Part shown: positions 54,269-64,000 of the stretch, piece by piece
How the letters are laid out: each line of letters begins with the position of its first letter
How positions within the stretch are numbered: the first letter of the stretch is position 1
Origin: Acidovorax sp. A1169
Lineage (GTDB): Bacteria > Pseudomonadota > Gammaproteobacteria > Burkholderiales > Burkholderiaceae_C
Direction of reading: 5' to 3'
DNA: 64,000 nt
NCBI RefSeq assembly: GCF_030704685.1
Contig: NZ_JAUZDX010000001.1
Span: 62,001 to 126,000 of the forward strand
The notes under the pieces: generated by a model
What the model was told of the DNA's origin: nothing
Databases searched by the model: none
What the model saw: the letters and a program-made list of their open reading frames with translations, nothing else
Program-made: the position numbers and the translations under genes

Positions 54269-54999
54269 CATGGCACCAGAACCCCCGGCTCGTGGACCTG
54301 CTGGCAGGCGAGTACGCCCTGGGCACGCTGCAGGGTGGCGCCCGCCGCCGCTTCGAAAAGCTGCTTGCGCGGCGGCCCGATCTGGCCGAAGCCGTGGCGC
54401 GCTGGAACGAGCGCATGGCGCCCGCGCTGCTGGCCCTGCCACCCCAGGCGCCGTCACCCGCTACCTGGCGCGCCATCGAGCAGCGCCTGGGGTTTCCAGT
54501 CCCTGGGATGCGGGTGCCGTGGTGGAAACGGTTGCTGCAGCCAGCCCCGGCGGGCGCGTTGGTACTGGGCCTGATGGTGGGGGTGCTGCTGCCGTCGCTC
54601 TGGCAAGCCCGGCACGGTGGGCCGGATGCACCGGCATCCACCCAGTTGCCCGAAAGCTATGTCGGCGTGCTGGGGCTGGCGGATGGACGCCCCGGCCTCA
54701 TCGTCTCCAGCCTGCGGCAGGGCCGCACGGTGGACATCAAGCGCGTAGCCGCAGTGCCGGTGCCCGCCGGCCAGGTGCTGTACCTGTGGTCGCTGGATGC
54801 GGCGGGCAAGGCCAGCCCCGTGGCGCCGCTGCCGCAAGGGGCTTTCGTGCATCTGCAACTGGGCGCCCCGTCTGAAACCGTGTTTGCCAAGGCGGTGGAG
54901 CTGGCGGTGAGCATGGAGCGAGAGGGCAGCAGCCCCGCAACGCCCTCCAGCGCTTATGTTTACCGGGGCCTTTGCGGGAAACTGTGGCGGGTGCCGTAA
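54265..54999 (+). CDS. RskA-type membrane anti-sigma factor
   Basis: A 244-residue bitopic protein. The N-terminal cytosolic part (about 1-85, VDLLAGEYALGTLQGGARRRFE) is the expected sigma-binding domain, without the zinc-site HxxxCxxC. One membrane segment (about 93-110) and a periplasmic RskA-like C-terminal domain with YLWSLDAAGKASPVAPL. Such anti-sigmas are released by regulated proteolysis when the envelope is stressed. Its start overlaps the sigma gene's stop (ATGA). Confidence 0.88.
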   Translation: MTWHQNPRLVDLLAGEYALGTLQGGARRRFEKLLARRPDLAEAVARWNERMAPALLALPPQAPSPATWRAIEQRLGFPVPGMRVPWWKRLLQPAPAGALVLGLMVGVLLPSLWQARHGGPDAPASTQLPESYVGVLGLADGRPGLIVSSLRQGRTVDIKRVAAVPVPAGQVLYLWSLDAAGKASPVAPLPQGAFVHLQLGAPSETVFAKAVELAVSMEREGSSPATPSSAYVYRGLCGKLWRVP

Positions 55000-55056
55000 G
55001 GCCTTGCCATGGTCTTGCGGCGAGCAGGGACGGGCCCACCCTTTTACAATGCGGGA

Positions 55057-55980
55057 ATGCTCCAGCAACGCACCCTCAAGACCTTGACCCGCGCCGTCGG
55101 CGTGGGGCTGCACAGTGGCCAGAGGGTCGAGCTGACCCTGCGGCCTGCGCAGCCCGACACCGGCATCGTGTTCCGCCGGGTTGATCTGCCCCAGCCCGTG
55201 GACATCCCGATCCGTGCCGACGCCGTGACGGACACGCGCCTGGCCTCCACCATCGGGGTCGGCAGTGCCAAGGTGCACACCGTGGAGCATCTCATGTCGG
55301 CGTGCGCGGGCCTGGGGCTCGACAACCTCTACGTGGACATCACGGCCGAAGAGGTGCCCATCCTCGATGGGTCGTCGTCCTCCTTCGTGTTCCTGCTGCA
55401 AAGCGCGGGGATCGAACTGCAGAAAGCCCCCAAGCGCTTCATCCGTGTGAAGCGCCCGGTGGAGGTGCGCGAGGGCAGTGGTGCCCAGGCCAAGTGGGCG
55501 CGCCTCGTGCCCTACCATGGCTACAAGCTGAGCTTCGAGATCGATTTCGACCACCCTGCGGTGGACTCCACTGGCCAGCGCGTGGAGTTCGACCTGGGTG
55601 AGGGCAACTACAGCCGCGACATCGCACGCGCGCGCACCTTTGGTTTCACGCGCGACGTGGAGATGATGCGCTCCAACGGCCTGGCCCTGGGCGGCGGGCT
55701 GGACAACGCCATCGTGATGGACGACTACAAGGTGCTCAACAGCGACGGGCTGCGCTACGACGACGAGTTCGTCAAGCACAAGATCCTCGACGCCATGGGC
55801 GACCTGTACATCATCGGCAAGCCCCTGCTGGCGGCCTACAGCGCCTTCCGCTCGGGCCACGCGATGAACAACCTGCTGCTGCGCGAGCTGCTGTCCCAGC
55901 CCGACGCCTGGGAAGAAGTCACCTTCGAGGACGAGCGCCAGGCACCGCGCGGCTTCGCCCAGCCGGCGCGCGCCTGGTAG
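55057..55980 (+). CDS. lpxC: UDP-3-O-acyl-GlcNAc deacetylase LpxC
   Basis: A 307-residue zinc deacetylase, the first committed step of lipid A synthesis. [21 protein letters not shown] is the standard N-terminus. Zinc ligands: His in [10 protein letters not shown] (about 78), and His and Asp in [11 protein letters not shown] (about 237-241). The catalytic base region is VPILDGSS, and [11 protein letters not shown] is near the end. In most relatives lpxC follows ftsZ directly; here about 7.4 kb separates them. Its levels set the balance of LPS and phospholipid. Confidence 0.97.
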   Translation: MLQQRTLKTLTRAVGVGLHSGQRVELTLRPAQPDTGIVFRRVDLPQPVDIPIRADAVTDTRLASTIGVGSAKVHTVEHLMSACAGLGLDNLYVDITAEEVPILDGSSSSFVFLLQSAGIELQKAPKRFIRVKRPVEVREGSGAQAKWARLVPYHGYKLSFEIDFDHPAVDSTGQRVEFDLGEGNYSRDIARARTFGFTRDVEMMRSNGLALGGGLDNAIVMDDYKVLNSDGLRYDDEFVKHKILDAMGDLYIIGKPLLAAYSAFRSGHAMNNLLLRELLSQPDAWEEVTFEDERQAPRGFAQPARAW

Positions 55981-55990
55981 GCGCATCCCC

Positions 55991-56164
55991 ATGCTGCTCT
56001 TTCGCTGGGCCGTCATGGCGCTGCTGCTGGCAGCGGCCGTATCGTTCGCGTTCTACGCGGGCACTGGCCAAGCGCACTACAAGCGCTGGGGGCTGGTGGT
56101 GCTCAAGTGGACCGTCATCGCAGCCGTGTTCTTCTTCGCCGTGGCGATCATCGGGCGCATCTAA
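55991..56164 (+). CDS. Small two-helix membrane protein
   Basis: A 57-residue frame starting 10 bases after lpxC: MLLFRWAVMALLLAAAVSF, a short polar loop (AGTGQAHYKRWG), then WTVIAAVFFFAVAIIGRI. Two membrane spans are clear. Codon third positions are G/C-rich like real genes of this genome, and the start follows lpxC closely, so it is likely co-transcribed. I do not recognise a family; the size and pattern suggest a small inner-membrane protein of unknown role. Confidence 0.7.
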   Translation: MLLFRWAVMALLLAAAVSFAFYAGTGQAHYKRWGLVVLKWTVIAAVFFFAVAIIGRI

Positions 56165-56199
56165 GGCGGTGTTGCAGGCCGGTATCGATATACTGGCAC

Positions 56200-58330
<2,131 letters not shown>

Positions 58331-58441
58331 GTGTCGCTACTGCCTTCATAGAATGGCTACTGAGCCCGTGGAGGCGGTACATACCCTGTGCGACGGAGGT
58401 AGCGGGGGCGCATACAGTCGCGCCCATACACGCCCCGTAGG

Positions 58442-58486
58442 GACAACTAGAACCTATGGCACCAAATTTGCTATGCTGTAGTTGTC
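58442..58486. promoter_or_regulatory. Inverted repeat and -10 box before the second chemoreceptor
   Basis: GACAACTA (58442-58449) and its exact complement TAGTTGTC (58479-58486) flank a likely -10 box TATGCT (58472-58477). The arms are 37 bp apart centre to centre, 20 bases before the start of the receptor gene. It could be an operator; the regulator is unknown. Confidence 0.4.
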
Positions 58487-58506
58487 AATAAATGTAAGGA
58501 AGAGCG

Positions 58507-60189
58507 ATGAACCTGCTCAGCCGTCTTTCCATCCGCGCACGTCTTTATTTCGGCACGATCTTTTCCCTGGTTCTGCTCGTGGTCATCGGTGCCATGGGGT
58601 ATCTGGCGCTGGAGCGCACCCGCAGCACCCTGGACCAGCTGTTCTCCCAGCGGGTGCAGACCCTGACCGATGTGGCCGAGTTGCGCACCACCCTGGGTGA
58701 CCTGCGCCGCTCCGAAAAAGACATCATCATCAGCTTCAACAACTCCGTCGAGGTCGCAGCCCTGCGCGAGAGCTGGAAGAAATCGCTCACCGCGCTGAAC
58801 AAGGGCATGGCCGATGTGCGCCAGGTGCAGTCGGGCGATGCGGCCTTCGTCGAGTCCATCGACAAGTCCCTGGCCGAGGTCAAGGAATACGAGGCCGGTA
58901 TCTCTCCCGTGTTCGAGCAGATCGAGCGCGCCCAGATCGACGGCGCCGTGGGCGGTGCCTATGCCGACCGCCTCAAAAAGCACATGGAGGCCACCGACAA
59001 GCTGCTGTCGGACCTCTCCGTGACGGCACGCACCAAGATGGACGAGGCGCGCGAAGGCGTGAACATGTTGACCACCACCATGTCCGGCCTGATCGGCATA
59101 GTGCTGGTGCTGGCGCTGGCCGTGCTCATCCCGCTGACCTTCTTCAGCGTGCGCTCCATCACCCGCTCGATCGCGCAGGCCAGCGAGCTGGCTGAACGCA
59201 TTGCCGGCGGCGACCTGTCGCAGGACGTGCAGGTGACTTCGCAGGACGAGGTGGGCCAGCTCGTGGCCTCCATGGCACGCATGCAGGACGCCTTGCGTGG
59301 CCTGGTCCAGCAGGTGCAGGAGGCGGCAAGCAACATCTCCACGGCCAGCACCGAGATCGCCTCGGGCAACCACGACCTGAGCCACCGCACCGAACAGACG
59401 GCCGCCAACCTCGAAGAGGCCGCTTCGTCGATGGAGCTGCTCACCAGCACCATCGGCCAGAGCGCCCAATCGTCACGCCAGGCCAGCGACTTCGCCTCGT
59501 CGGCCGCCGAGGTGGCCGGGCGCGGCGGTGTGGTCGTCTCGCAGGTGGTGACCACCATGGACCAGATCACCACCAGCTCGCGCAAGATCGCCGACATCAC
59601 CGGCGTGATCGATGGCATTGCCTTCCAGACCAACATCCTGGCGCTCAATGCGGCGGTGGAAGCCGCCCGTGCCGGCGAGCAGGGCCGGGGCTTTGCCGTG
59701 GTGGCCAGCGAGGTGCGCAGCCTGGCCCAGCGCTCGGCTGCGGCTGCCAAGGAGATCAAGGGCCTGATCGGCTCCTCGGTGGAGCGTGTCGAAGACGGCT
59801 CGCGCCTGGTGAGCCAGGCGGGCGCCACCATGAACGAGATCGTGGGCAGCGTGCGCCGCGTCTCGGACATCATCAGCGAGATCACGGCGTCGTCCGCCGA
59901 GCAGCGCGACAACGTGGGCCACATCAGCCAGTCGGTGAGCCAGTTGGACAACATGACCCAGCAGAACGCCGCGCTGGTCGAGCAGTCCACCGCAGCGTCG
60001 GAATCCTTGCGTGAGCAGGCTTTGCAGCTGACCCAGGCCGTGAGCCAGTTCAAGCTGCAGCCGGGAGCCAGGGCCGCCAGCCCGGGTGCAGGTGGCAGCA
60101 TGCCGACCCCACGCCAAGGCATCCCTGCGCCGGCCCAGCGGCCTGCCGTTCCGGTGCGCGCGCCCAAGCAGGCATTGCAGATCCGCTGA
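58507..60189 (+). CDS. Methyl-accepting chemotaxis protein
   Basis: A 560-residue chemoreceptor. RBS GGAAGAG before the ATG. Membrane segment 1 (about 13-33), a four-helix-bundle ligand domain (about 34-190), membrane segment 2 (about 192-213), HAMP (to about 270). The kinase-control hairpin has the canonical tip [20 protein letters not shown]. The C-terminal ~45 residues are Pro/Ala-rich with no CheR pentapeptide. Ligand unknown. It ends in a strong bidirectional terminator shared with gspE. Confidence 0.94.
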   Translation: MNLLSRLSIRARLYFGTIFSLVLLVVIGAMGYLALERTRSTLDQLFSQRVQTLTDVAELRTTLGDLRRSEKDIIISFNNSVEVAALRESWKKSLTALNKGMADVRQVQSGDAAFVESIDKSLAEVKEYEAGISPVFEQIERAQIDGAVGGAYADRLKKHMEATDKLLSDLSVTARTKMDEAREGVNMLTTTMSGLIGIVLVLALAVLIPLTFFSVRSITRSIAQASELAERIAGGDLSQDVQVTSQDEVGQLVASMARMQDALRGLVQQVQEAASNISTASTEIASGNHDLSHRTEQTAANLEEAASSMELLTSTIGQSAQSSRQASDFASSAAEVAGRGGVVVSQVVTTMDQITTSSRKIADITGVIDGIAFQTNILALNAAVEAARAGEQGRGFAVVASEVRSLAQRSAAAAKEIKGLIGSSVERVEDGSRLVSQAGATMNEIVGSVRRVSDIISEITASSAEQRDNVGHISQSVSQLDNMTQQNAALVEQSTAASESLREQALQLTQAVSQFKLQPGARAASPGAGGSMPTPRQGIPAPAQRPAVPVRAPKQALQIR

Positions 60190-60231
60190 CGGTCTGCCGG
60201 CTGGCAGAGCCACCGGCTGCGCCCAGCAAAA

Positions 60232-60265
60232 AGCCCCTGTCGCCGGTTGGTGACGGGGGCTCTTT
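60232..60265 (+). terminator. Rho-independent terminator between chemoreceptor and gspE
   Basis: AGCCCCTGTCGCC, loop GGTT, GGTGACGGGGGCT, followed by TTTTCTT. The 13-bp stem includes a few G-T pairs. The opposite strand has AAAA before the stem, so it probably serves both convergent genes. Confidence 0.85.
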
Positions 60266-60294
60266 TCTTGGGGCGCTTACGATGCGAAGGTCTG

Positions 60295-61683
60295 CTAATC
60301 CCTTGTGACGCGCAGCACTTCTTCGCGGCTGGTGATGCCGGCGGCAATCAAGCGCTCGCCGTCTTCGCGCATCAGCGCCATGCCTCCCGCGAGGGCCGCC
60401 GTGCGGATGTCCGCCTCGGAGGCCTGGTTGTGGATCTGCGCGCGGATGGCATCGTTGGTCACCAGCAGCTCGAACAGGCCGGTACGGCCGGTGTAGCCGG
60501 TCTGGCCGCAGTGCTCGCAGCCGGTACCCTGGCAGTGGCTGCAGTATTTGCGCACCAGCCGCTGGGCCAGCACGCCGAGCAATGAGGACGACAGCAGGAA
60601 GGGCTCCACGCCCATGTCGGTCAGGCGCGTCACGGCGCTGGCCGCGTCGTTGGTGTGCAGCGTGGCCAGCACCAGGTGGCCGGTGAGCGAGGCCTGGATA
60701 GCAATCTGCGCGGTCTCGAAATCGCGGATTTCGCCGATCATGATGATGTCCGGGTCCTGGCGCAGGATGGCGCGCAGGGCCTTGGCAAAAGTCAGCTCGA
60801 TCTTGCTGTTGACCTGGGTCTGGCCCACGCCGGGCAGCTCGTACTCGATGGGGTCTTCCACCGTCATGATGTTGTTGCGCGAGGCGTCCAGCCGCCCCAG
60901 GCCCGCGTACAGCGTGGTGGTCTTGCCCGAGCCCGTGGGCCCGGTCACGAGGATGATGCCGTGCGGCTGGGCAATCAGGCCCTCGAAGCGGCGCAGCGTG
61001 TCGCCCTGCATGCCCACGGCTTCCAGGCTTAGCTTGCTTTCGCTCTTGTCCAAAAGGCGCAGCACGGCCCGCTCGCCATGGGCGCTGGGCAGGGTGGAGA
61101 CGCGCACGTCGATGGCGCGCGTGCCCAGGCGCAGGCTGATGCGCCCGTCCTGCGGAAGGCGTTTTTCCGAAATGTCGAGGTCGGCCATGATCTTCAGGCG
61201 CGAGATCAGGGCGGCGTGCAGTGCGCGGTTGGGCTGCACTACCTCGCGCAGCGAGCCGTCGACGCGAAAGCGCACGCTCGAATGCCGCTCGTAAGGCTCG
61301 ATGTGGATGTCGCTCGCGCCATCGCGCGCGGCCTGCGTGAGCAGGGCGTTGAGCATGCGGATGATGGGCGCGTCGTCGGCCGTTTCCAGCAAATCTTCCA
61401 CCGCCGGCAGGTCCTGCATCATGCGCGAGAGGTCGGCGTCGGACTCGACTTCGCTCACCACGGTGGCGGCGCTCGATTCGCCCTGGGCATAGGCGGCGCT
61501 GATGCGCTGGGCCAGGGCCGGGGCCGCCAGCGACTGCAGGTGGCGGATCTTGTGCTTGCGCATCACTTCCGACAGCGCGGTCACGTCGGGTGCAGGGCCG
61601 TGCCACAGCACGAGCTGCTGGCCATCGTCCTCCAGCAGCAGCTGCGAGGTGCGGGCAAAGGCGTAGGGCAGGGGGTGGCGCAT
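60295..61683 (-). CDS. gspE: Type II secretion ATPase GspE
   Basis: A 462-residue secretion ATPase. The N-terminal domain (about 1-110) is short for the family. The catalytic domain has Walker [10 protein letters not shown] (about 246), the Asp box in [18 protein letters not shown], the His box THLH-like [15 protein letters not shown], and the zinc tetracysteine [13 protein letters not shown] (about 398). It drives assembly of the pseudopilus. Its start follows the gspD stop after 3 bases, so they share an operon; gspF and others should lie upstream or elsewhere, not in this window. Confidence 0.95.
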   Translation of the reverse strand: MRHPLPYAFARTSQLLLEDDGQQLVLWHGPAPDVTALSEVMRKHKIRHLQSLAAPALAQRISAAYAQGESSAATVVSEVESDADLSRMMQDLPAVEDLLETADDAPIIRMLNALLTQAARDGASDIHIEPYERHSSVRFRVDGSLREVVQPNRALHAALISRLKIMADLDISEKRLPQDGRISLRLGTRAIDVRVSTLPSAHGERAVLRLLDKSESKLSLEAVGMQGDTLRRFEGLIAQPHGIILVTGPTGSGKTTTLYAGLGRLDASRNNIMTVEDPIEYELPGVGQTQVNSKIELTFAKALRAILRQDPDIIMIGEIRDFETAQIAIQASLTGHLVLATLHTNDAASAVTRLTDMGVEPFLLSSSLLGVLAQRLVRKYCSHCQGTGCEHCGQTGYTGRTGLFELLVTNDAIRAQIHNQASEADIRTAALAGGMALMREDGERLIAAGITSREEVLRVTRD

Positions 61684-61686
61684 GGG

Positions 61687-64000
61687 TCAGAGCGTCTGGC
61701 GGGTCACCGTGGCGGCGGGCGCGAGCTCGCGCACCATCGCGGCAGCGGAGTCGGCCGAAGCCGGGTTGTGGTACGGGCCTACACGCACGCTGGTGCGGGG
61801 GCCCTGGCTGGTGTCCACCGGCTGCTCCGAGATGGGGAGCGCCGAATTGCGCAGCCTGGCCAGTGCAGCCTGCGAGGCCGAGTCATCGCCGAACACGCCG
61901 GCACGCACGTAGTAGGTCGGTGCGGTGGCCGCAGCGGGAACAGGTGCTTCGCTGATGGGTACGCCCGCAGGCGTCAGCCGGGGCGCCGGCTGCACAGGCG
62001 TAACCAGGTCCTGCAGGGGGGCAGGCTGTACGCGCGTTGCCGGGGCGCTACGCTGGGGCAGTTCCGGCAAGACAGGAGCGCCCGATATCGACCGCAGCGG
62101 CAGGCTCGACGCGGGTTGCGTCACCTGCTGCAGCCCGCGGATCGCGTCGTAGCGGTCTGCCATCAGGGCTTCGCTGGTGGCCGCATCACGCACCACCACG
62201 GGGCGCAGGAAGACCATCAGGTTGGTCTTGTTGCGCGTGCGGTTTTCGCTGCGGAACAGGCCGCCAACCAGGGGCAGATCGCCCATCACCGGCACCTTGT
62301 CCTCGCCCTGGGAGTAGCTGTCTTCGAGCAGACCGCCGAGAACGATGATGTTGCCATCGTCCACCACCACGTTCGACTCGATGGAGCGCTTGCTCGTCGT
62401 GGGGCCGTTCACGTCAGAGAGGGTCGCGCGGTCGATCTTGGAGACCTCCTGGTAGATCGACATCTTGACGGTGCCGTTCTCGCTGATCTGCGGGCGCACT
62501 TTGAGCATCAGGCCCACGTCCTTGCGCTCCACCGTGGTGAAGGGGTTCACCGTGTTGCTGCCGCCGGTGTTGGCATACGAGCCGGTCGGGAAGGGCACGT
62601 TGTTGCCGATCACGATGCGCGCTTCCTCGTTGTCCAGCGTCATCAGGTTGGGGGTGGACAGCACATTGGCATCACCGCTGTTCTGCAGGAAGTTGGCCAG
62701 GGCGCCCAGGTAGTACTGGCCATTGATGCGCGGTGCAAGGGCCAGGTTCAGGCCCTTGCTCAGCGTGCTGGCTGCCGAGGTGATGGCGCTGGTGCTTCCA
62801 CTGGCCAGTGCTCCTGTGACATTCAGGATGTTCGCACCTCCACCTTGGACCGAATTGGTGCCGATGACGCCGACGGTGCCATCGCCCTGCTTGCCCAAAA
62901 CCCCTTGCCACTGGATGCCGAACTCCGCCAGCTTGGTAGCCGAGACCTCTACGATCATGCTTTCCACCAGAACCTGGGCCCGTCGACCATCGAGCTGGTC
63001 GATCACTGCGCGCAGTTGGCGGAACAGCGGCTCGGGCGCCGTGATGATCAGCGAGTTGGTGGTGGGGTCGGCCTGGATCAGGCCGCCGGTGGAGGGCTGG
63101 TTGCTGTTGGCGCTGCCCATGCCCGAGCCGGCGCCCATGCCGGAACTGCTGCCCAGCCCGCCAAGGCTGCTGTTGCTGCTGCTGTTGGAGCCGCCGCTCA
63201 GGCCGCCGCTGTTGCTGCCGCCGCCCGACAGTGAGCTGGACGGTGCACCCCCACCGGAAATCGCCGGCGTGCTGGCGCCGGCACCGCCACTGGAGTTGCC
63301 GCCCATGCTGGCCATGGCCGCGCGCAGGGTGGTGGCGAGCTTGGTGGCATCGGCGTTCTTGAGGTAGACCACATGGATGTTGCCCGTGGAGGCGCTGCTG
63401 CCCGGCACCGGGGGCTGGTCGAGCTTGTCGACGAGGGCACGCACCATGGCCACCCGTGCAGGGTTGGCTGCGCGCAGGATCAGCGAATTGCTGCGCGGCT
63501 CGGCCAGCAGCGTGGTCTTGAACGAGGTATCCGCCTGGCCCTGGGCAGCGGCGGGCGCGGCGCCACTGCCGCCATCGATGAGGCGTGCCACCAGGGGTGC
63601 GAGGTCGACCGCCAGGGCGTTGCGCAGCGGGATGATCTCCACATCGCTGGCGTTGGAGACGTCCATCGCCGCGATGATGCGGCCCAGGCGTTGCAGGTTG
63701 TCGGCGTAGTCGGTGATCACCAGCGAGTTGTTGCCGGGGTTCACGTTGATGGTGTTGTTGGGGCTGATCAGCGGGCGCAGCACCGGCACCAGGTTGCCCG
63801 CGTTTTCGTAATTGAGCTTGAAGATCTGCGTCACGATCTGCCCGCCGCCGGGCGTGCCGCGCGCAGAGCCCGACTCGCTCACGCCCACGCTGCCGCTCTG
63901 CAGCTTGGCGTCGGCCTCGGGCACCACCTTGTACAGGCCGGCCGATTCGACCACCGTGAAGCCCTGCAGGCGCAGTGCGGCCAGAAACTGCTGGAACGCG
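61687..64000 (-). CDS. gspD: Type II secretin GspD with C-terminal SPOR-like domain (partial)
   Basis: At least 770 residues; the frame stays open past position 64000, so the N-terminus (signal peptide and most of N0) is outside the window. N1-N3 domains are seen (VLRPLISPNNTINV, VDVSNASDVEII-like, LVKSMIVEVSATKLAEFG-type), with a Gly/Ser-rich insertion in N3 (63080-63300). The secretin core has RVQMPTGSYAN-like VPFPTGSYAN, then NLMVFLRPVVVRD. After a Pro-rich linker, the last ~75 residues (YYVRAGVFGDD then RVGPYHNPASADSAA) look like a SPOR domain. Secretins form the outer-membrane pore of type II secretion. Confidence 0.9.
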   Translation of the reverse strand, partial: AFQQFLAALRLQGFTVVESAGLYKVVPEADAKLQSGSVGVSESGSARGTPGGGQIVTQIFKLNYENAGNLVPVLRPLISPNNTINVNPGNNSLVITDYADNLQRLGRIIAAMDVSNASDVEIIPLRNALAVDLAPLVARLIDGGSGAAPAAAQGQADTSFKTTLLAEPRSNSLILRAANPARVAMVRALVDKLDQPPVPGSSASTGNIHVVYLKNADATKLATTLRAAMASMGGNSSGGAGASTPAISGGGAPSSSLSGGGSNSGGLSGGSNSSSNSSLGGLGSSSGMGAGSGMGSANSNQPSTGGLIQADPTTNSLIITAPEPLFRQLRAVIDQLDGRRAQVLVESMIVEVSATKLAEFGIQWQGVLGKQGDGTVGVIGTNSVQGGGANILNVTGALASGSTSAITSAASTLSKGLNLALAPRINGQYYLGALANFLQNSGDANVLSTPNLMTLDNEEARIVIGNNVPFPTGSYANTGGSNTVNPFTTVERKDVGLMLKVRPQISENGTVKMSIYQEVSKIDRATLSDVNGPTTSKRSIESNVVVDDGNIIVLGGLLEDSYSQGEDKVPVMGDLPLVGGLFRSENRTRNKTNLMVFLRPVVVRDAATSEALMADRYDAIRGLQQVTQPASSLPLRSISGAPVLPELPQRSAPATRVQPAPLQDLVTPVQPAPRLTPAGVPISEAPVPAAATAPTYYVRAGVFGDDSASQAALARLRNSALPISEQPVDTSQGPRTSVRVGPYHNPASADSAAAMVRELAPAATVTRQTL

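Noticed and set aside
56172..56194. TTGCAG and TATACT as a paired promoter of thiC
   Set aside because: The spacer is only 11 bases; the -10 box is kept as likely, the -35 rejected.

Overview
The window is GC-rich, coding-dense chromosomal DNA from a betaproteobacterium, most likely a member of the Comamonadaceae close to Acidovorax. The grounds are the gene order and protein character: dapF-DUF484-xerC, an hslVU block in front of an uninterrupted mraZ-to-ftsZ cluster, an isolated Bug-type solute-binding protein, and a DksA with an Ala/Lys-rich tail. The assignment rests on recognising families; no search was run. Only the first ~110 bases (about 31% GC by count) look foreign.

Layout. 1-2200: the end of an AT-rich gene, then rtcR (sigma54 activator of RNA repair) and the RNase P RNA gene rnpB, whose -10 box contains the rtcR stop codon, followed by a ~104-bp hairpin repeat. 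2233-7287 (-): M48 protease, YjgN-like membrane protein, an S4/pseudouridine-synthase-like protein without the catalytic Asp, and a NUDIX/metallo-beta-lactamase fusion. 7360-13901: two LysR-controlled metabolic modules (maleate isomerase with a Bug binding protein; MFS exporter with a DkgB-type reductase, followed by a glutathione transferase). Each has a palindrome in its divergent promoter gap. 14030-16632: dapF, DUF484 gene, xerC. 16639-24458: GGDEF/EAL protein, signal peptidase I, chemoreceptor, rlmI, COG0523 metal GTPase. 24842-29482: an unusual dksA, a STAS-ended protein, hslV, hslU.

29600-47690 is the division and cell wall (dcw) cluster: mraZ, rsmH, ftsL, ftsI, murE, murF, mraY, murD, ftsW, murG, murC, ddl, ftsQ, ftsA, ftsZ, all on + and mostly coupled by 1-10 base overlaps. 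It is preceded by four AGTG repeats at exact 10-bp spacing, the expected MraZ operator. It makes UDP-MurNAc-pentapeptide and lipid I/II (MurC-F, Ddl, MraY, MurG), polymerises them at the septum (FtsW, FtsI) and builds the divisome (FtsL, Q, A, Z). MurD carries a ~150-residue N-terminal extension and two internal insertions.

47690-55000 separates ftsZ from lpxC. It holds a second copy of the hairpin repeat, a UUCG terminator, a NarL-type two-component pair, a secreted COG4315 protein, a Cys-rich exported protein of unknown function, and a coupled lipoprotein / ECF sigma / RskA-type anti-sigma operon. I regard this as the least understood part of the window. 55057-64000: lpxC, a 57-residue membrane protein, a TPP riboswitch with thiC, a second chemoreceptor, and (-) gspE and gspD. 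The secretin gspD runs off the window and ends in what looks like a SPOR peptidoglycan-binding domain.
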